Shown piece after piece: positions 11,101 to 20,340 of a stretch of DNA of 64,000 nt. The notes beneath the pieces were generated by a model. It had not been told where the DNA came from. It searched no databases and was given only the letters and a program-made list of their open reading frames with translations. Source of the stretch: Parietichytrium sp. I65-24A (Eukaryota; Sar; Bigyra; Thraustochytrida; Thraustochytriidae); contig BLSF01000055.1 of the NCBI GenBank assembly GCA_012862575.1, positions 65,698 to 129,697 of the forward strand, in the 5' to 3' direction. The position numbers and the translations under genes are program-made. The stretch's first letter is position 1, and each line of letters begins with the position of its first letter.

Positions 11101-11259
11101 CTGCACCTCCTGCATCAACGTCTCCAGCGGTCCTTCCGCATAATAATCCCTTTTCGACACCGGACCATCTTCGCCCGCAACTGTGCGCTGACGTCCAACC
11201 GATCTAAACTTCTGCTTTCCGCCTCCTTTCGGCCGCTTGGGCTTGCCAGCTGCGTCCAT
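8143..11259 (-). CDS. Large protein of unknown function (1038 aa)
   Basis: A single uninterrupted frame of 1038 codons starting at the ATG at 11259. I do not recognise the family. The N terminus is basic (KPKRPKGGGKQKF). A predicted helical region follows (about 80-245), then a strongly acidic low-complexity stretch (DEDDEEDGSESSEDGEE, about 275-300), a Ser/Asn-rich middle, and a second long helical region to the end (about 790-1038). There is no signal peptide or membrane segment. Phrases such as FVMDFGHSKIF and VWLDDFNRGY vaguely recall the N-terminal part of strumpellin (WASH complex), and the overall all-helical look would suit a large scaffold. That resemblance is too weak to name it. 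Expression is likely because the frame is far longer than chance allows. Confidence 0.8.
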   Translation of the reverse strand: MDAAGKPKRPKGGGKQKFRSVGRQRTVAGEDGPVSKRDYYAEGPLETLMQEVQEYEQTCTEDKIGTDLSPGSGRGFLASESNTQPKSDGPTLSDRLIQFIGIFPQLIDELPSFNSIMATHRGFVMDFGHSKIFEYSDPRGRLTTYYAWCFIFRDAILERKARLLDELVVWLDDFNRGYPLRGVIAVVEQVRLFLTLRVGFQSKMLSKIRQSTVLDIMERIPLAPLLPYMQTALDSSDFEVIINKIFEIEPIALYHMKSSPPVTPKEDLQEDEDGYDDEEYGDEDDEEDGSESSEDGEEASDSASSGSAVSASPFDEAFLHTAKAELDGAEGYTLPGWSKTQKMSNRKSSKNFRLASFTSCSSSHSRNMINEVYASYGTLETAELLRIHGVQEPFAPLGTFDKKVILLAFKSRFTRSATYTAMFTFLEELERLSSVVQELESRFNGIVKTLSRHSRSFPPSLGIAQAMYVSALKLATVSSEFDYSHAMRQGFREVLDESKLIMGIAFDSAKVTQSMQSLSTGRSSGPQRLSSSGSVGPVFASVNNRGSSTNTPEEGGSSTLLRNSNLLQSFEAQESGMPTSRAFDAFFFNSAPPNTQVGVISGVWLQIDPNRESVLKNTPDLVGDEEMTSQHHGKFRIFKNRLTWTMVQQPDNLRRSIDETHMFEEMKREGSVASQGMASDVFDDNPNGVSDRESLAIYSPVKNCYDFLADGGFEDVHNDNHGRQNNNFSQAAANSCVLMDGKLESIAKTTTDQYFRTVERASVHGGVSFGGHRNSLNSMYTGAALAQEIPESQFSIPLSQIRRYSWGMLDASKSYLALYTTEVIKLFPFSKAEMQEVIKALFDLTGLRPTTVGSQNEDAFRQNLEDIRLRILDESILNTKTKWISHTEELLRVLKELTKDDAPIKMVEMERLYHSCRNNKAVIYESMCILKELWAVAKTQDTMMKILAIVDRFLDGDILNGDDVVLSDTLKWLHTIETTLDPYSNATPLKLLLRICHRAESLQSQTIVPLVEIFYDDSLFDMRDVFGQYLNYHDSGSV

Positions 11260-11487
11260 ATCCTCTGGGTCGGTTTCTCAAGCTAACGCATCAACATCCA
11301 TTCCGAGCTATTTCCAGACAAAACGAGAGTGTCTTCCCCGAGCCACCGCTCACTTGCGTTCCCGCGAGCTGTGTCCGCCTATTTTCCTACTCCTTTTACA
11401 CCCCGCACGACAGGCTTTCACCTACGCGACAACAACGCTCGCCGACGCGACGCTCTATTCGAGTAGACAAGGCGCTGCGACGAAGGC

Positions 11488-11550
11488 TGCTGCTGCTGCT
11501 GCCGCTCTTGTTGTGTCGTCGTTGTTGTTGTTGTTGTTGTTGCTCCTTCT
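11488..11550. repeat. GCT/GTT trinucleotide tract
   Basis: Runs of GCT followed by GTT triplets, imperfect in the middle. It lies about 230-290 bp upstream of the minus-strand start codon at 11259. Confidence 0.8.
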
Positions 11551-12263
11551 CCTCCTCAATGCCTCAAGCTTCTCCGCCAAACCCCACGGCGATGACGGCG
11601 AGCTTGTGTAGCGAACAAATTCTGCTAGGACGTTATGCTAGCTGTTTCGCCTTCTACGCGGCGTTACCCTCTGCATCTGCGAGCTGCTGCGGTCCACGAG
11701 TGAAATTACCCAAACAGTGGATGGAGGAGGCCAGACCTTCAACTCTACTGCCAGCAGGCGAACTTCCACAAGTGAGTGAGTGAGAGAGAGAGAGTGAGAG
11801 AGACTCTTCTGGTTAATCAAAGGCTACTTTACTTTTTTATTCTTTTACCCCTCCCCTTCCCGCCCCCCCCCCTGTGCCTCGTCTTAGTCCCAACTACGCA
11901 AGCAAACGGGTGCTCAACTCGCCTGAGCCCAGGCGACCCCCAGGAGCAGGGCAAAGGGAGCATAAGGACATCTCCGCCTTTGCATGAAGGACTTTGCACT
12001 TCCTGCTCACCTTTCGAACCCGCTTTCCAGTTCGCCATCGTCATTCGCCATTGCATCATTTGTCATATGTCATATGTAATTTCGCTGACCTTCGAGTATA
12101 AGAGGACGACAGCGTTCATAAGATAGCATCGCCGCCGAGACACACGCCACGCATAAAAGGCTTCATCCTTCGCCAAACTTTGTCATCTCCCCATTCCCGC
12201 ACGGCGCGAACCTCTCTTAACATTTTAGTGTTCAGAACTTTCAAACCATCCTTACAAACCCTT

Positions 12264-12303
12264 GCTCTTGCTTTTGCTTTTGCATTTACATTTACATTCA
12301 CAT
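12264..12303. repeat. Short TTGCTTT then ATTTAC tandem array
   Basis: Two adjoining short tandem arrays, TTGCTTT-like units and then ATTTAC/ATTCAC units. Intergenic. Confidence 0.6.
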
Positions 12304-13573
12304 TAATTTTTAATACTATTGCTCATGTTGTGTCGGCGGGAATTGCGATAACTTTCTTATGGACTCCAATCTTTGCTTCGTGCACTGCGATACGAAGGAA
12401 AGCAACTCTTTCCCTACAAAGCAACAAAAAAAACTAAAAAAAGTGCGAGCCTAGTCCTCCCTGGGCCCTAATCTTTCACTAAAGGAATTGCGTAGCATTT
12501 TGGCCAATTTTTGTTGGGGCTAAGGGCAGCAGTAGTAGCTGAACGGATCTACCGGACAAAAAAGGAAGGTACGATTATAATTGTTATTAATTCTGCCGCT
12601 AGAAGGCGAGAAGGGAGAGGTACAAGTAACGAACTATTCAATGGTTTGTTTTTGTTTTGGAGTGTGAGTTATAGTTGAGTTGAGTTCGCGTATCAATTTT
12701 GATGTTTTGATGTTGACTCTGATAGGAAAATGAGCGCGAGCTGCCTGTGTGACATTTTCGATGGAAGAACGAATTCCATCGATGCTTTTGCGTTGTCAAA
12801 AAGAAAAACTTCTAGAGCGCACCTTGCGAGGTTTCACAGCGCCAATGTCCAGCCTGCGCCTGAGGTCACGGTAGGTAGCTCAACGGGCAAGTCTATTGGC
12901 GGGCATTATGTTTCGCGTCTTTTAAACTATGTATCCTGCAAGACCCAGCTCCACATGTTCTCAAATGTATCCGTCTGGAGGCGGGTCAGCATGGGTCAGC
13001 TGCGGTAACGACCATTCACTTGATGAATGCTTTTCAATGGTTCGGAGTATCTCGAAATTACCTCATTCGCGAGCACCATTAACGCTCCGACTGTGCCATC
13101 AAGCTCCGGAAAGGCGGGCGAGGTAATTTGAGAATAGTTAGTTTCAGAACACACACGCTCTTGAGCGCTCGAGAGGGATACCTTTTGGGCTGAACCTTTC
13201 CGAACAAGCGAACATCACGAGAGTTTTGGAATTTGAAATTTCGCCGGGACCTTCTTTTATTGCTACCATCATGTGTTTTGCCAAAAAGTTGGAAGGCCAC
13301 AACCTTTCAAAGACGCTCTTTCCTTCTCGTCAATTACGCCACTTATACCAAAACACCGCGATGGAACTGCGCCGCATTGTCGGCTAGACTATTGCATTAC
13401 TTGAGTTCTCGCCATTCGTTGTTGTTCACACAACGCGAGGAACGAATTTGTTATTACAATTGTTGTTGTTCCCTTGGACCGGCAAGGAGGAGCCACAGCA
13501 CAGCGCAGCGCAGTCGTGTCGGGCGGATTCAGGGTCCTTGGAGCATGGGCAATTCGCTGCCTTCTCGCTGCAG

Positions 13574-15031
13574 ATGAATGCCCTTCGCAAGCTTCGCAAA
13601 AGCAAAAGCAAGCGAGAGATTGCTGATGATGCCGCCGAGGAGCAAGCCAAGGACGTCGTCGGCGCCAGAACTGCGTCCAAGAAGAGCTCGCAGCCTAGCA
13701 TCGAAAACGTTGAGTCAAAACCAGACGATGGAGCTGGCACCAACGCCACCGACAGACACAGCCTGGTCATCGGCGGGTTTAAGCCGTCGCTGCACTTTGT
13801 AAAAGAGGATCCCGCCGTGAATCCTGAAGTGGAAGGGGGGCGGGAAGGGGAAGGGATCCCCACCCAAGACAGAGCGGAAGAGAATGGCGAAGCTGCATCG
13901 CAGGCCGGGAAAAACACCACCGACGACCTGGATGAGGGGCAAAGCGTGGGGTCGTTTGGACGGAAGGTCATGCAGCGTTTCAAAGACGAGCTCAAGGAGC
14001 GCCTGGTCAAACCTGCCCCGAGAATTCGGACGTACAAGATTCTCTTCGGCGACGAAGAGTGGACATACATCGGCACATGGCGGCGCGGAGTGCCTGATGG
14101 CCACGGTGTCGCAACTTCTCCGTATGGTGAGCAGTATGACGGAGAGTGGGCTCAAGGTATTCGTCACGGTCAAGGGACGTATTTTTGGACTGATGGCAAC
14201 AAGTACTCCGGGGAGTGGAAGGACGGCGACTTTTTTGGCGTGGGCAAATACGAATGGGCAACAGGTGATTGGTACCAAGGGGAATGGGTGAATGGGATTC
14301 GGCACGGGAGGGGAACGTTTCACTGGAAAAACGGTGACGAATACACTGGCGACTGGGTCAACGGGATCCGCCATGGACGGGGGAAAATTAAATGGTCTGG
14401 TGGAGCCAAATATTCTGGAGAATGGAAATTCGGCAAGCCAGACGGTCTGGGCAAGAAGCGATGGGAAAACGGCGCCAGGTACGTCGGGTTGTGGAAGGAA
14501 GGCTCGATGACAGACTACGGTGTCAAAACGCACGAAAAGACCCGCTACGAAGGAGGCTGGCTAAACGGCAGGCCGGAAGGCTATGGCATGAAAACGTGGG
14601 GGGACGGAACCAAATATGAAGGCACTTGGAAGGATGGCCTTCACTATGGCCATGGGATCAAGAGGTTCGAGAATGGTTCCAAGTACGATGGGGAGTGGGT
14701 TGCAGGCATGCCACATGGTCGCGGGCTCTTATTCTGGCCGGATGGCCGGTGTTACGACATGATCTTCGAAGAAGGACAATACAAAACGCTCAACAAATTT
14801 TATTCAAGCCAGAGCCAGTTCGCGAATGAGTGTTTGGTGGATGGAGTGGAGTATTGCGAGTGCTTGAAATTAGCCCTCAAAAGACGACTCAAGATTGAGG
14901 CGAAAATGTACTCGAAAATGGACTATCCATACGTAGCTCGCAGGCCGCCAAAGGACGCTCTGTACATCGGCAGGGAATGCCTTCGAGGAATGCGAGGCGC
15001 ACCGCCAATAGAAGTATCGAGGGACTATTGA
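13574..15031 (+). CDS. MORN-repeat protein
   Basis: 485 residues from the ATG at 13574. The frame is open further upstream, but earlier codons have no ATG and read as non-protein-like sequence. After a charged, disordered N-terminal 160 residues come ten consecutive MORN units of about 23 residues (about 165-395), with the pattern YxGEWxxGxxHGxGxxxWxxGxx. The seventh is one residue short and irregular, and an eleventh partial unit (YDMIFEEGQYK) closes the array. A basic C-terminal tail contains a YPYVARRPPKDALY segment. MORN arrays bind phospholipids or act as elongated scaffolds, for example at plasma membrane, cytoskeleton and vesicle sites; in some kinases they regulate activity. There is no catalytic domain, so a membrane-associated scaffold is the likely role. 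Confidence 0.9.
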   Translation: MNALRKLRKSKSKREIADDAAEEQAKDVVGARTASKKSSQPSIENVESKPDDGAGTNATDRHSLVIGGFKPSLHFVKEDPAVNPEVEGGREGEGIPTQDRAEENGEAASQAGKNTTDDLDEGQSVGSFGRKVMQRFKDELKERLVKPAPRIRTYKILFGDEEWTYIGTWRRGVPDGHGVATSPYGEQYDGEWAQGIRHGQGTYFWTDGNKYSGEWKDGDFFGVGKYEWATGDWYQGEWVNGIRHGRGTFHWKNGDEYTGDWVNGIRHGRGKIKWSGGAKYSGEWKFGKPDGLGKKRWENGARYVGLWKEGSMTDYGVKTHEKTRYEGGWLNGRPEGYGMKTWGDGTKYEGTWKDGLHYGHGIKRFENGSKYDGEWVAGMPHGRGLLFWPDGRCYDMIFEEGQYKTLNKFYSSQSQFANECLVDGVEYCECLKLALKRRLKIEAKMYSKMDYPYVARRPPKDALYIGRECLRGMRGAPPIEVSRDY

Positions 15032-15403
15032 GATGGAGTGGGTGAGTTTTTTTCGTTTGTTGAGGTGGTCGAGTGCTAGCTGCTCCTTTTCTCGTCTTCG
15101 GCGGTGAAAAATGGAAGAACACGTCATCACTACATTTCGCGAATTGTATCCATTGTATATATACTTTGTTTTAAAACTCGATTGAACAGTACATTTTTTT
15201 TGGAATGCTTCAATTCTCCTGTGGAAAGGCGCTGCAGGCGGCTCACCAACTCACAATAGTGGGCAAAAATCGCGCAAAGCAAGTGCCTTTCAAGTTACTC
15301 TATGCTATAAGGAAGAGAGAGGGAGAGAGAGAGAGAAGTATCAATCACCTAGTGTGGACGAACAGTAAATCCAGGGTTAAAGGCACACCACCAAACGTGG
15401 CGT
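15032..15403. other. Convergent spacer
   Basis: 3' flanks of the MORN and eIF3a genes, with an imperfect GA tract at 15311-15337. No gene seen. Confidence 0.5.
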
Positions 15404-18403
15404 TTAACGCCACCTGCCCTCAGAAGCCCCTGGGCGACCAAAGCCACCGCGAGAGCTGCGCTCACCACCTTGGCGGTCACCGTATCCGCCGCGACCGGCT
15501 CCGAATCCACCACGGCCTCCACGCGACGATCCGCCCTCTCCGTAGCGGTCTCCGCCTTCTGCATAACGGTCTCCACCTGGAAAGCGGCGGTCTCCGCCTT
15601 CTCCGTAGCGGTCTCCGCCTTCTGCATAGCGGTCTCCACCTGGAAAGCGGCGGTCTCCGCCTGGAAAGCGACGCTCTCCGCCTTCTGCAAAGCGGTCTCC
15701 GCCTGGGAAGCGGCGTTCGCCACTAGAGCGGTTGAACATGTCTCCTTCACCTCCCATGCGGTCTTCGCGAGGCGGCTGGTATCTGTCTCTGTGAGAAGAG
15801 GACTGCATCCTGTCGTCTCCGTGGGAAGGTTCATACTTGTCCTCGCCGCCGCGGTTTGGCTGGTACTTGTCTGGGCGAGCAATAAACCTCGTGTCTTCCT
15901 CCAGAGCAGCAGGGGGTTGCTCGGCAGCTCTGCGAGCATTCTCCTCCTCGCGCTCGGCGCGCATGCGATTTTCTTCCTCCTGCTGGATGCGAAGTCTCTC
16001 CTCCTCCTCTGCCTGGCGGATCTTCTCGCGCTCGACACGAGCCTCTTCCTCGCGCTTGAGCTGGATCTCCTTCTCCTTGCGCTGGCGCAGCTTGCGACCA
16101 CGCTCCAACTTGGCGTGCTTGAGACGGCGGTCGCAGTCTTGCCACCTGCGCGAGCGATCTTTTTCGTAAGACTCGGTCCATCGGGAGAGCAAGTTCTCCT
16201 CGAAAGACTTGCAAGACTCCTCCATGCGAGCATAATCCTTCTTGGCCTTGATAGCGTTCTCGTGGTCGACCTTGGATTGGTCGATCTTGGCGGCCCAGCT
16301 CTCGTGGAAGGCCTTCTCCTCCTCCTTCTGCCTCTCGGCGAAGAACTCCTTGAGCTTTGGAATCTCCTTCTCGCGAAGAGCGCGTACAAGAGTGTCGAGG
16401 CGCTTGGCGGTTGCCTTGATCTTCTTCTCGGAATCGAGGGTTTCCTGGATAGCCTTCTTGCGTGTGTCTTCGATGAGTTTTTGCTGCTCCTCGAAGGACA
16501 TGGTGGACAAATTGACCGTGGCGAGATCCACGCCTTCCTGCACCATGCGCTGCTTGAGTTCGAACTGGCGCTTCTCCTCCTCGAGAGCCTCCAGCTGGGC
16601 CTTCTCGCGAGCCTGGCGCTGGCGCTCAATGCGAGCCTGTTCGGCTTCTTTGCGGCTGCGCTCAGCCTCCTTGCGACGGCGCTCAGCATCCTGAGAGCGG
16701 GTCTGCTGCAGGCGAGCGAGCTCCTCCTTGCGCTTCTCAATGAGCTCCTTGCGCTGGAGGACCTGGCTGTGAGTCTGGTCGATAAACTTGAGCACGGTCT
16801 TGGCGCGCACTGCACGCTGTTCGGCTTGCAACTTGGCCTTGCCCTTTGGCTCGAGCTGCACACAGATTGAGTTGAGGCCACGAGCCATATCGGTGAGGAG
16901 GCGGCGGGTGCGCTGCTCCTCCATAAAGTTCTCGCCAAAGTGCACGCATCCGTGGATGTGGTCGAAGCGTACGGAATGAACATCAATGTACTTTGCCTTG
17001 ACGGCCTTGACAATCATGTTCTCAAGGTCGAGGAACGGCTTGTTGAGAGGCTTGAGCAAGGACTCGAGGGTGTCCAAGCGAACAGAGTAGAACACCTCGG
17101 CAAGCTGAGACACGACGCGGATGACGAGGAGCTTCTCCAGGGCATTGGCGTAGTTCTTGAGGCGCTCATCCTGGCGAAACTTCTCCAGAAGAGGCATAAC
17201 AGTCTCAACCAAAGTGAGGGGAGCGAAGGTCCGCTCGAGGGCAAGAAACGCCTCGCGAGCTTCGTCAATCACTACATCGAGGATGTCTTCATCGAGGAGC
17301 TCCTGCAGGATGGACTTGCGCTTTGGGTTGATGTCGAATCCTAGAAGCTGCGCCATCTTGCGGTTCTTCTGCTTTTGTGAGTCCCTGTACGAGTAGGTGG
17401 TTCCGACCTTTGCGGACTGAAGCGGGATAGACATGGCGGAGAGAAGCACGCAACTTGCGAGGATGCTACTCTGCTCCTCGGTCAAGCTCTTGTTCTTCTC
17501 GACAGAGAGCATGTAGTACGCCTTGTATGCGTATGCATGAAACAGGTAATTTTCAGAAACGAGGAAGAGATCGGTGAGCTTCTGGTAATAGGTTGCCTCG
17601 AGCTGGCTAGAGGGCCTCTTGTCCGTCTTTTGGAAGATGTTGTGGATGTCCTCGATAGTGCGGAAGCCCTCATTCCACAGGCGCAGGGTGGACGATACCT
17701 TGAGCTGCTCGAACCTGGTGGCCAAGTGGAGCTCAACGCTCTCGGCAGTCATGTCCGTGTCCTTTGCCTTGGAGGCGTGCATGCGAAGAGTCTCGCAAAG
17801 CTTGCGGAATTCGGTATTACGCGAGTACTCTACGCAGAAAGCGAAAGTCCTGTGAGCAGTGCGATGGTACAGTCCCTCGAGCTTGGAGATGTTCCTGAGA
17901 ATCTCAAGCACGGAGCGGTATGACTCCCAGAGGAACTTGAGCCATGGGACGAGATAGTTGCGCTCGGTGCGCTCCTTGCTACGGTCGCTGGTTACTGCAG
18001 CGAGGAGCATGGCCTCTGGGGTCTTGTCATTCTCCAGATCCTCCACCTCGTCCACGCTCTTTGCGTTGCATTCCTCTGAAGCCGTCTTCGCACGGCTCTC
18101 GGCCATGCTCAGCATGTACTCGATGATCGTTTCCAGCGAGTTTGGCGCTTGATTCTGAGACAAATTCCTGTACTGATGGAGCCCCTCCTTGGCCATGCGG
18201 TTGTTCTTCTTGTCCACGCACAGCTCGAGGAACTTCTTCATCACATCTTCGTGCGCCGGCTGCCACTGCCGGTACTTGCCGTGGCTCAGAAGATCATACA
18301 GCAGGTCCAGCGCCTGGTCCTGCCGGTTGATCGCGATGAAATCTTCCGCGCGCTTGAGCACATTCTCAGGCTTTTGAAAGTACGGCCCGCCTTGGAACGC
18401 CAT
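15404..18403 (-). CDS. eIF3a: Eukaryotic translation initiation factor 3 subunit A (eIF3a/TIF32)
   Basis: 999 residues in one exon. The start MAFQGGPYFQKPENVLKRAE and the following QDQALDLLYDLL block are the classical eIF3a N terminus. A PCI region lies at about 400-520 (ALEKLLVIRVVSQLAEVFYSVRL). Then comes a very long charged coiled coil rich in REKEI/EEERLR sequence (about 560-880), and a C-terminal tail of GGDRYAEGGDRYGEGG-type units ending in RGG-like GRGGYGDRQGG. eIF3a is the core scaffold of the eIF3 complex that organises the 43S preinitiation complex and binds mRNA and the 40S subunit. The Gly/Arg/Asp repeats replace the DDRGxRRG-type repeats known from animals. Because of the biased composition of the coiled coil, long stop-free frames run on the opposite strand and in a second minus frame; these are not genes. 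Confidence 0.96.
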   Translation of the reverse strand: MAFQGGPYFQKPENVLKRAEDFIAINRQDQALDLLYDLLSHGKYRQWQPAHEDVMKKFLELCVDKKNNRMAKEGLHQYRNLSQNQAPNSLETIIEYMLSMAESRAKTASEECNAKSVDEVEDLENDKTPEAMLLAAVTSDRSKERTERNYLVPWLKFLWESYRSVLEILRNISKLEGLYHRTAHRTFAFCVEYSRNTEFRKLCETLRMHASKAKDTDMTAESVELHLATRFEQLKVSSTLRLWNEGFRTIEDIHNIFQKTDKRPSSQLEATYYQKLTDLFLVSENYLFHAYAYKAYYMLSVEKNKSLTEEQSSILASCVLLSAMSIPLQSAKVGTTYSYRDSQKQKNRKMAQLLGFDINPKRKSILQELLDEDILDVVIDEAREAFLALERTFAPLTLVETVMPLLEKFRQDERLKNYANALEKLLVIRVVSQLAEVFYSVRLDTLESLLKPLNKPFLDLENMIVKAVKAKYIDVHSVRFDHIHGCVHFGENFMEEQRTRRLLTDMARGLNSICVQLEPKGKAKLQAEQRAVRAKTVLKFIDQTHSQVLQRKELIEKRKEELARLQQTRSQDAERRRKEAERSRKEAEQARIERQRQAREKAQLEALEEEKRQFELKQRMVQEGVDLATVNLSTMSFEEQQKLIEDTRKKAIQETLDSEKKIKATAKRLDTLVRALREKEIPKLKEFFAERQKEEEKAFHESWAAKIDQSKVDHENAIKAKKDYARMEESCKSFEENLLSRWTESYEKDRSRRWQDCDRRLKHAKLERGRKLRQRKEKEIQLKREEEARVEREKIRQAEEEERLRIQQEEENRMRAEREEENARRAAEQPPAALEEDTRFIARPDKYQPNRGGEDKYEPSHGDDRMQSSSHRDRYQPPREDRMGGEGDMFNRSSGERRFPGGDRFAEGGERRFPGGDRRFPGGDRYAEGGDRYGEGGDRRFPGGDRYAEGGDRYGEGGSSRGGRGGFGAGRGGYGDRQGGERSSRGGFGRPGASEGRWR
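15480..15740 (-). repeat. In-frame GGDRYAEGG / GGERRFPGGDR repeats of eIF3a
   Basis: Tandem units of about 8-9 codons (GGDRYAEGG, GGDRYGEGG, GGDRRFPGG) at the C terminus of eIF3a. The DNA is repetitive as well as the protein, so unit number may vary between strains. Confidence 0.8.
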
Positions 18404-19523
18404 CTTCCACCTTCAATCTTCACTCTTTGAGCTTTCAACTTGAACCGTTCACCGTTCACCGTTCACCTTTCACCTCTGATCTTCCACCTTTGATCTCTCC
18501 TTCGAACGTCCTTCCTCGTCCGCTTAAGAAGAGAGAGACACGTTCCTTCTCTCTTTGTCTTTGTCTTTTTGTCTCTTTGTCTTCTTCTCTCCTTCGCATT
18601 GTTTCATTCAATGTTTCGCCTTGCTCCTTTCCACTCACTAGCCCCTCGCACCTCTAGGGTTTGCGTTAGTTAGATCTTAGTCATTAGTCTACTCGCCACG
18701 CTACCGCTGCGTACCAGGCGTGATAGTTGGATTTGTAGAATGCAGATAGGAGGGTGGGATGGGCTTGGCATTGTATGTTGTATGTTGTATGGGGGCTATG
18801 GTAATGGGTGGGTGGTGGTAGCAGGGTGCTATTATGTGGTAGGAGTGAGTATGGTTTGTTGGTAAGAAGGGATTGATGGTCTCGCTGCCAATGGTCGCTC
18901 TTGAAATTATATCTTTTCTTGATACTGCTCTATAGAGGATACTTATAGGGATTCAGGAACAGGCTTTGTTCTCTTGTGTTCACGTGTGAATATTTAGCTG
19001 TTTCGCTGATGTTCTATGTGTTAGAGTGCTGGTAGGTGCACGGCTGACGCGTGGAAGCCACTCAAGCTGAACCTAACCCAAATCCCCAAACCCTTGACCC
19101 CGGCCGACCTGTTAACGTACCCCATAATCATCACTACGATAGCTTTCCCAGTAACACAAAGTTAACGAAGAACAAGAACACATTCGTTGAAATAGAACAG
19201 CTTTCTGTTCATCGAGAACAATTTTTCCTATCTTAGCGCTCTCCCAACGTCAACAGTAGGCCAACTGAGGTGTGTACCCACCAGTAAGCTAGGCTATTGA
19301 AATCCTTAGTGCTCGGGAAGGTACAGGCGATGCAATTTTCCACCGATGAAAGGAAAGCTTTGTGAGTCCGCGTATGTGTGTGTATGTGTGTACGAAAACA
19401 GGGAAGAAAGCTTCCTCGGTCGCAGCAGAATTAGTAGTAGTAGTATTAGCAGTAGAAGAAGAAGAAGAATAGGGTGTGTACTTGCTTTAATGCCGAGTGC
19501 GTGAGGAAGCTGGAGCTGCCCAA
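18404..19523. other. Divergent spacer upstream of eIF3a and a small membrane-protein gene
   Basis: Next to the eIF3a ATG lies a pyrimidine-rich block (purine-rich on its sense strand) with a GTTCACC triplication near 18447-18474 and CTTTGTC units near 18550-18590. TTGTATG occurs three times near 18773-18796, and an AGTAGT/AGAAGA tract lies at 19430-19470. No gene seen. Confidence 0.5.
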
Positions 19524-19862
19524 ATGCATCTCGCCTCCGTGGTTCCACTGACGGTGGAGCGGAGTCTTAAAAGGCGCGGGGCAAAAGAAGAAGAAGAAGA
19601 AGATGCAGAGCGAGACGTGGAGCAAGCGGAGAAGAAACATGGCAGCATGACTTTGGGGCAGTTGGCGTACAAAATGCAGACCGAGGAGATGAGGAAACTG
19701 CTCCGGACACCGAAGAAGGCCAAGTACTCCGGCGCGAAGGCGTTTCAACTCATGGTCGGCCTCGTTTGCATGTACTGGCTCAAGTGGATGGTCCACCTCT
19801 ACCTGTACGGGAACGACGAACTGCTGCGCTTCTTAGGAGCGCCTTTCGAAGATTGCTCGTGA
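19524..19862 (+). CDS. Small single-span membrane protein, unknown
   Basis: 112 residues from the first in-frame ATG at 19524; a longer reading would need a GTG at 19497. A charged N-terminal half has an EEEEEDAERD acidic run, and the middle is basic (RKLLRTPKKAKY). One hydrophobic segment follows (about 80-101, FQLMVGLVCMYWLKWMVHLYLY), then a short tail ending in FEDCS. This layout would suit a small organelle or endomembrane protein, perhaps a respiratory-complex accessory subunit, but no family is recognised. A four-codon upstream frame (ATG at 19490) precedes it. It is convergent with the formate dehydrogenase gene. Confidence 0.5.
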   Translation: MHLASVVPLTVERSLKRRGAKEEEEEDAERDVEQAEKKHGSMTLGQLAYKMQTEEMRKLLRTPKKAKYSGAKAFQLMVGLVCMYWLKWMVHLYLYGNDELLRFLGAPFEDCS

Positions 19863-20340
19863 GCATTCGGCCCATCTGCCGGTGTGTTGGCGGTATTTGG
19901 AGTGTATAGTCATGTAGTTGTTGTTGTTTGCTGTGTTTAGCATGCATATGGCGTGCTGTGCTGTTGCTGTGCCGCACTGTGTGTTTTCTAAATTTCTGTG
20001 TTACAAGCCAAGGCATACACCACTCAGCGGAGCTGGTTTAAACAGTCAAAGGCGAGTGGGTCTTGGCCAAAGATGTGAATCCCCATTTTTTTTCCCTCTG
20101 TAAAAGAAGAAAGAAAAAAAGTGATCGATTCGAAACCGAATGCTTTTCTTCTCCCATTTCTGGATCTCCCCCGAAGAGTGGAGCCTAGTGACTGCGCTGT
20201 CTACTAGAGATTGCCTTTTAAAAGGAATAAAAGGTCCCGGAGCGAAACGTTTGGGCGATTAATTTAGTCTCTTCGTTGATAAATAGATGGCCTAACTGTA
20301 GGCATCCGTGGCGCCGGACGGATCTTTTATTAATTTAAAC
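19863..20340. other. Convergent spacer
   Basis: 3' flanks of the small membrane-protein gene and of formate dehydrogenase. There are A- and T-runs near 20090-20120. No gene seen. Confidence 0.5.

Larger units (their letters stand above)
11260..13573. other. Divergent 2.3-kb spacer without a convincing gene
   Basis: Upstream DNA of the unknown large gene (-) and of the MORN gene (+). It holds a GCT/GTT triplet tract at 11488-11550, a GA tract at 11775-11800, a C-run near 11865, and a TTGCTTT/ATTTAC array at 12264-12303. A frame at 11508-11783 ends in a donor-like GTGAGT inside the GA tract, but I could not find a partner exon. Other open frames (12730-13008, 13233-13577) look random. Confidence 0.5.

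Noticed and set aside
8143-11259. Assignment of the large unknown protein to strumpellin (WASH complex)
   Set aside because: Only a few scattered phrases agree, in the wrong relative spacing; not enough to name it.
15470-16870. 466-codon open frame on the plus strand opposite eIF3a
   Set aside because: It is the antisense of the charged coiled coil of eIF3a, where Glu/Arg/Lys-rich codons rarely give antisense stops. Its translation is Leu/Ser/Val low-complexity with no domain.
15349-17013. 554-codon second minus-strand frame overlapping eIF3a
   Set aside because: An Arg/Ser/Ala-rich frame-shifted reading of the same biased region; eIF3a in the other frame is unmistakable.
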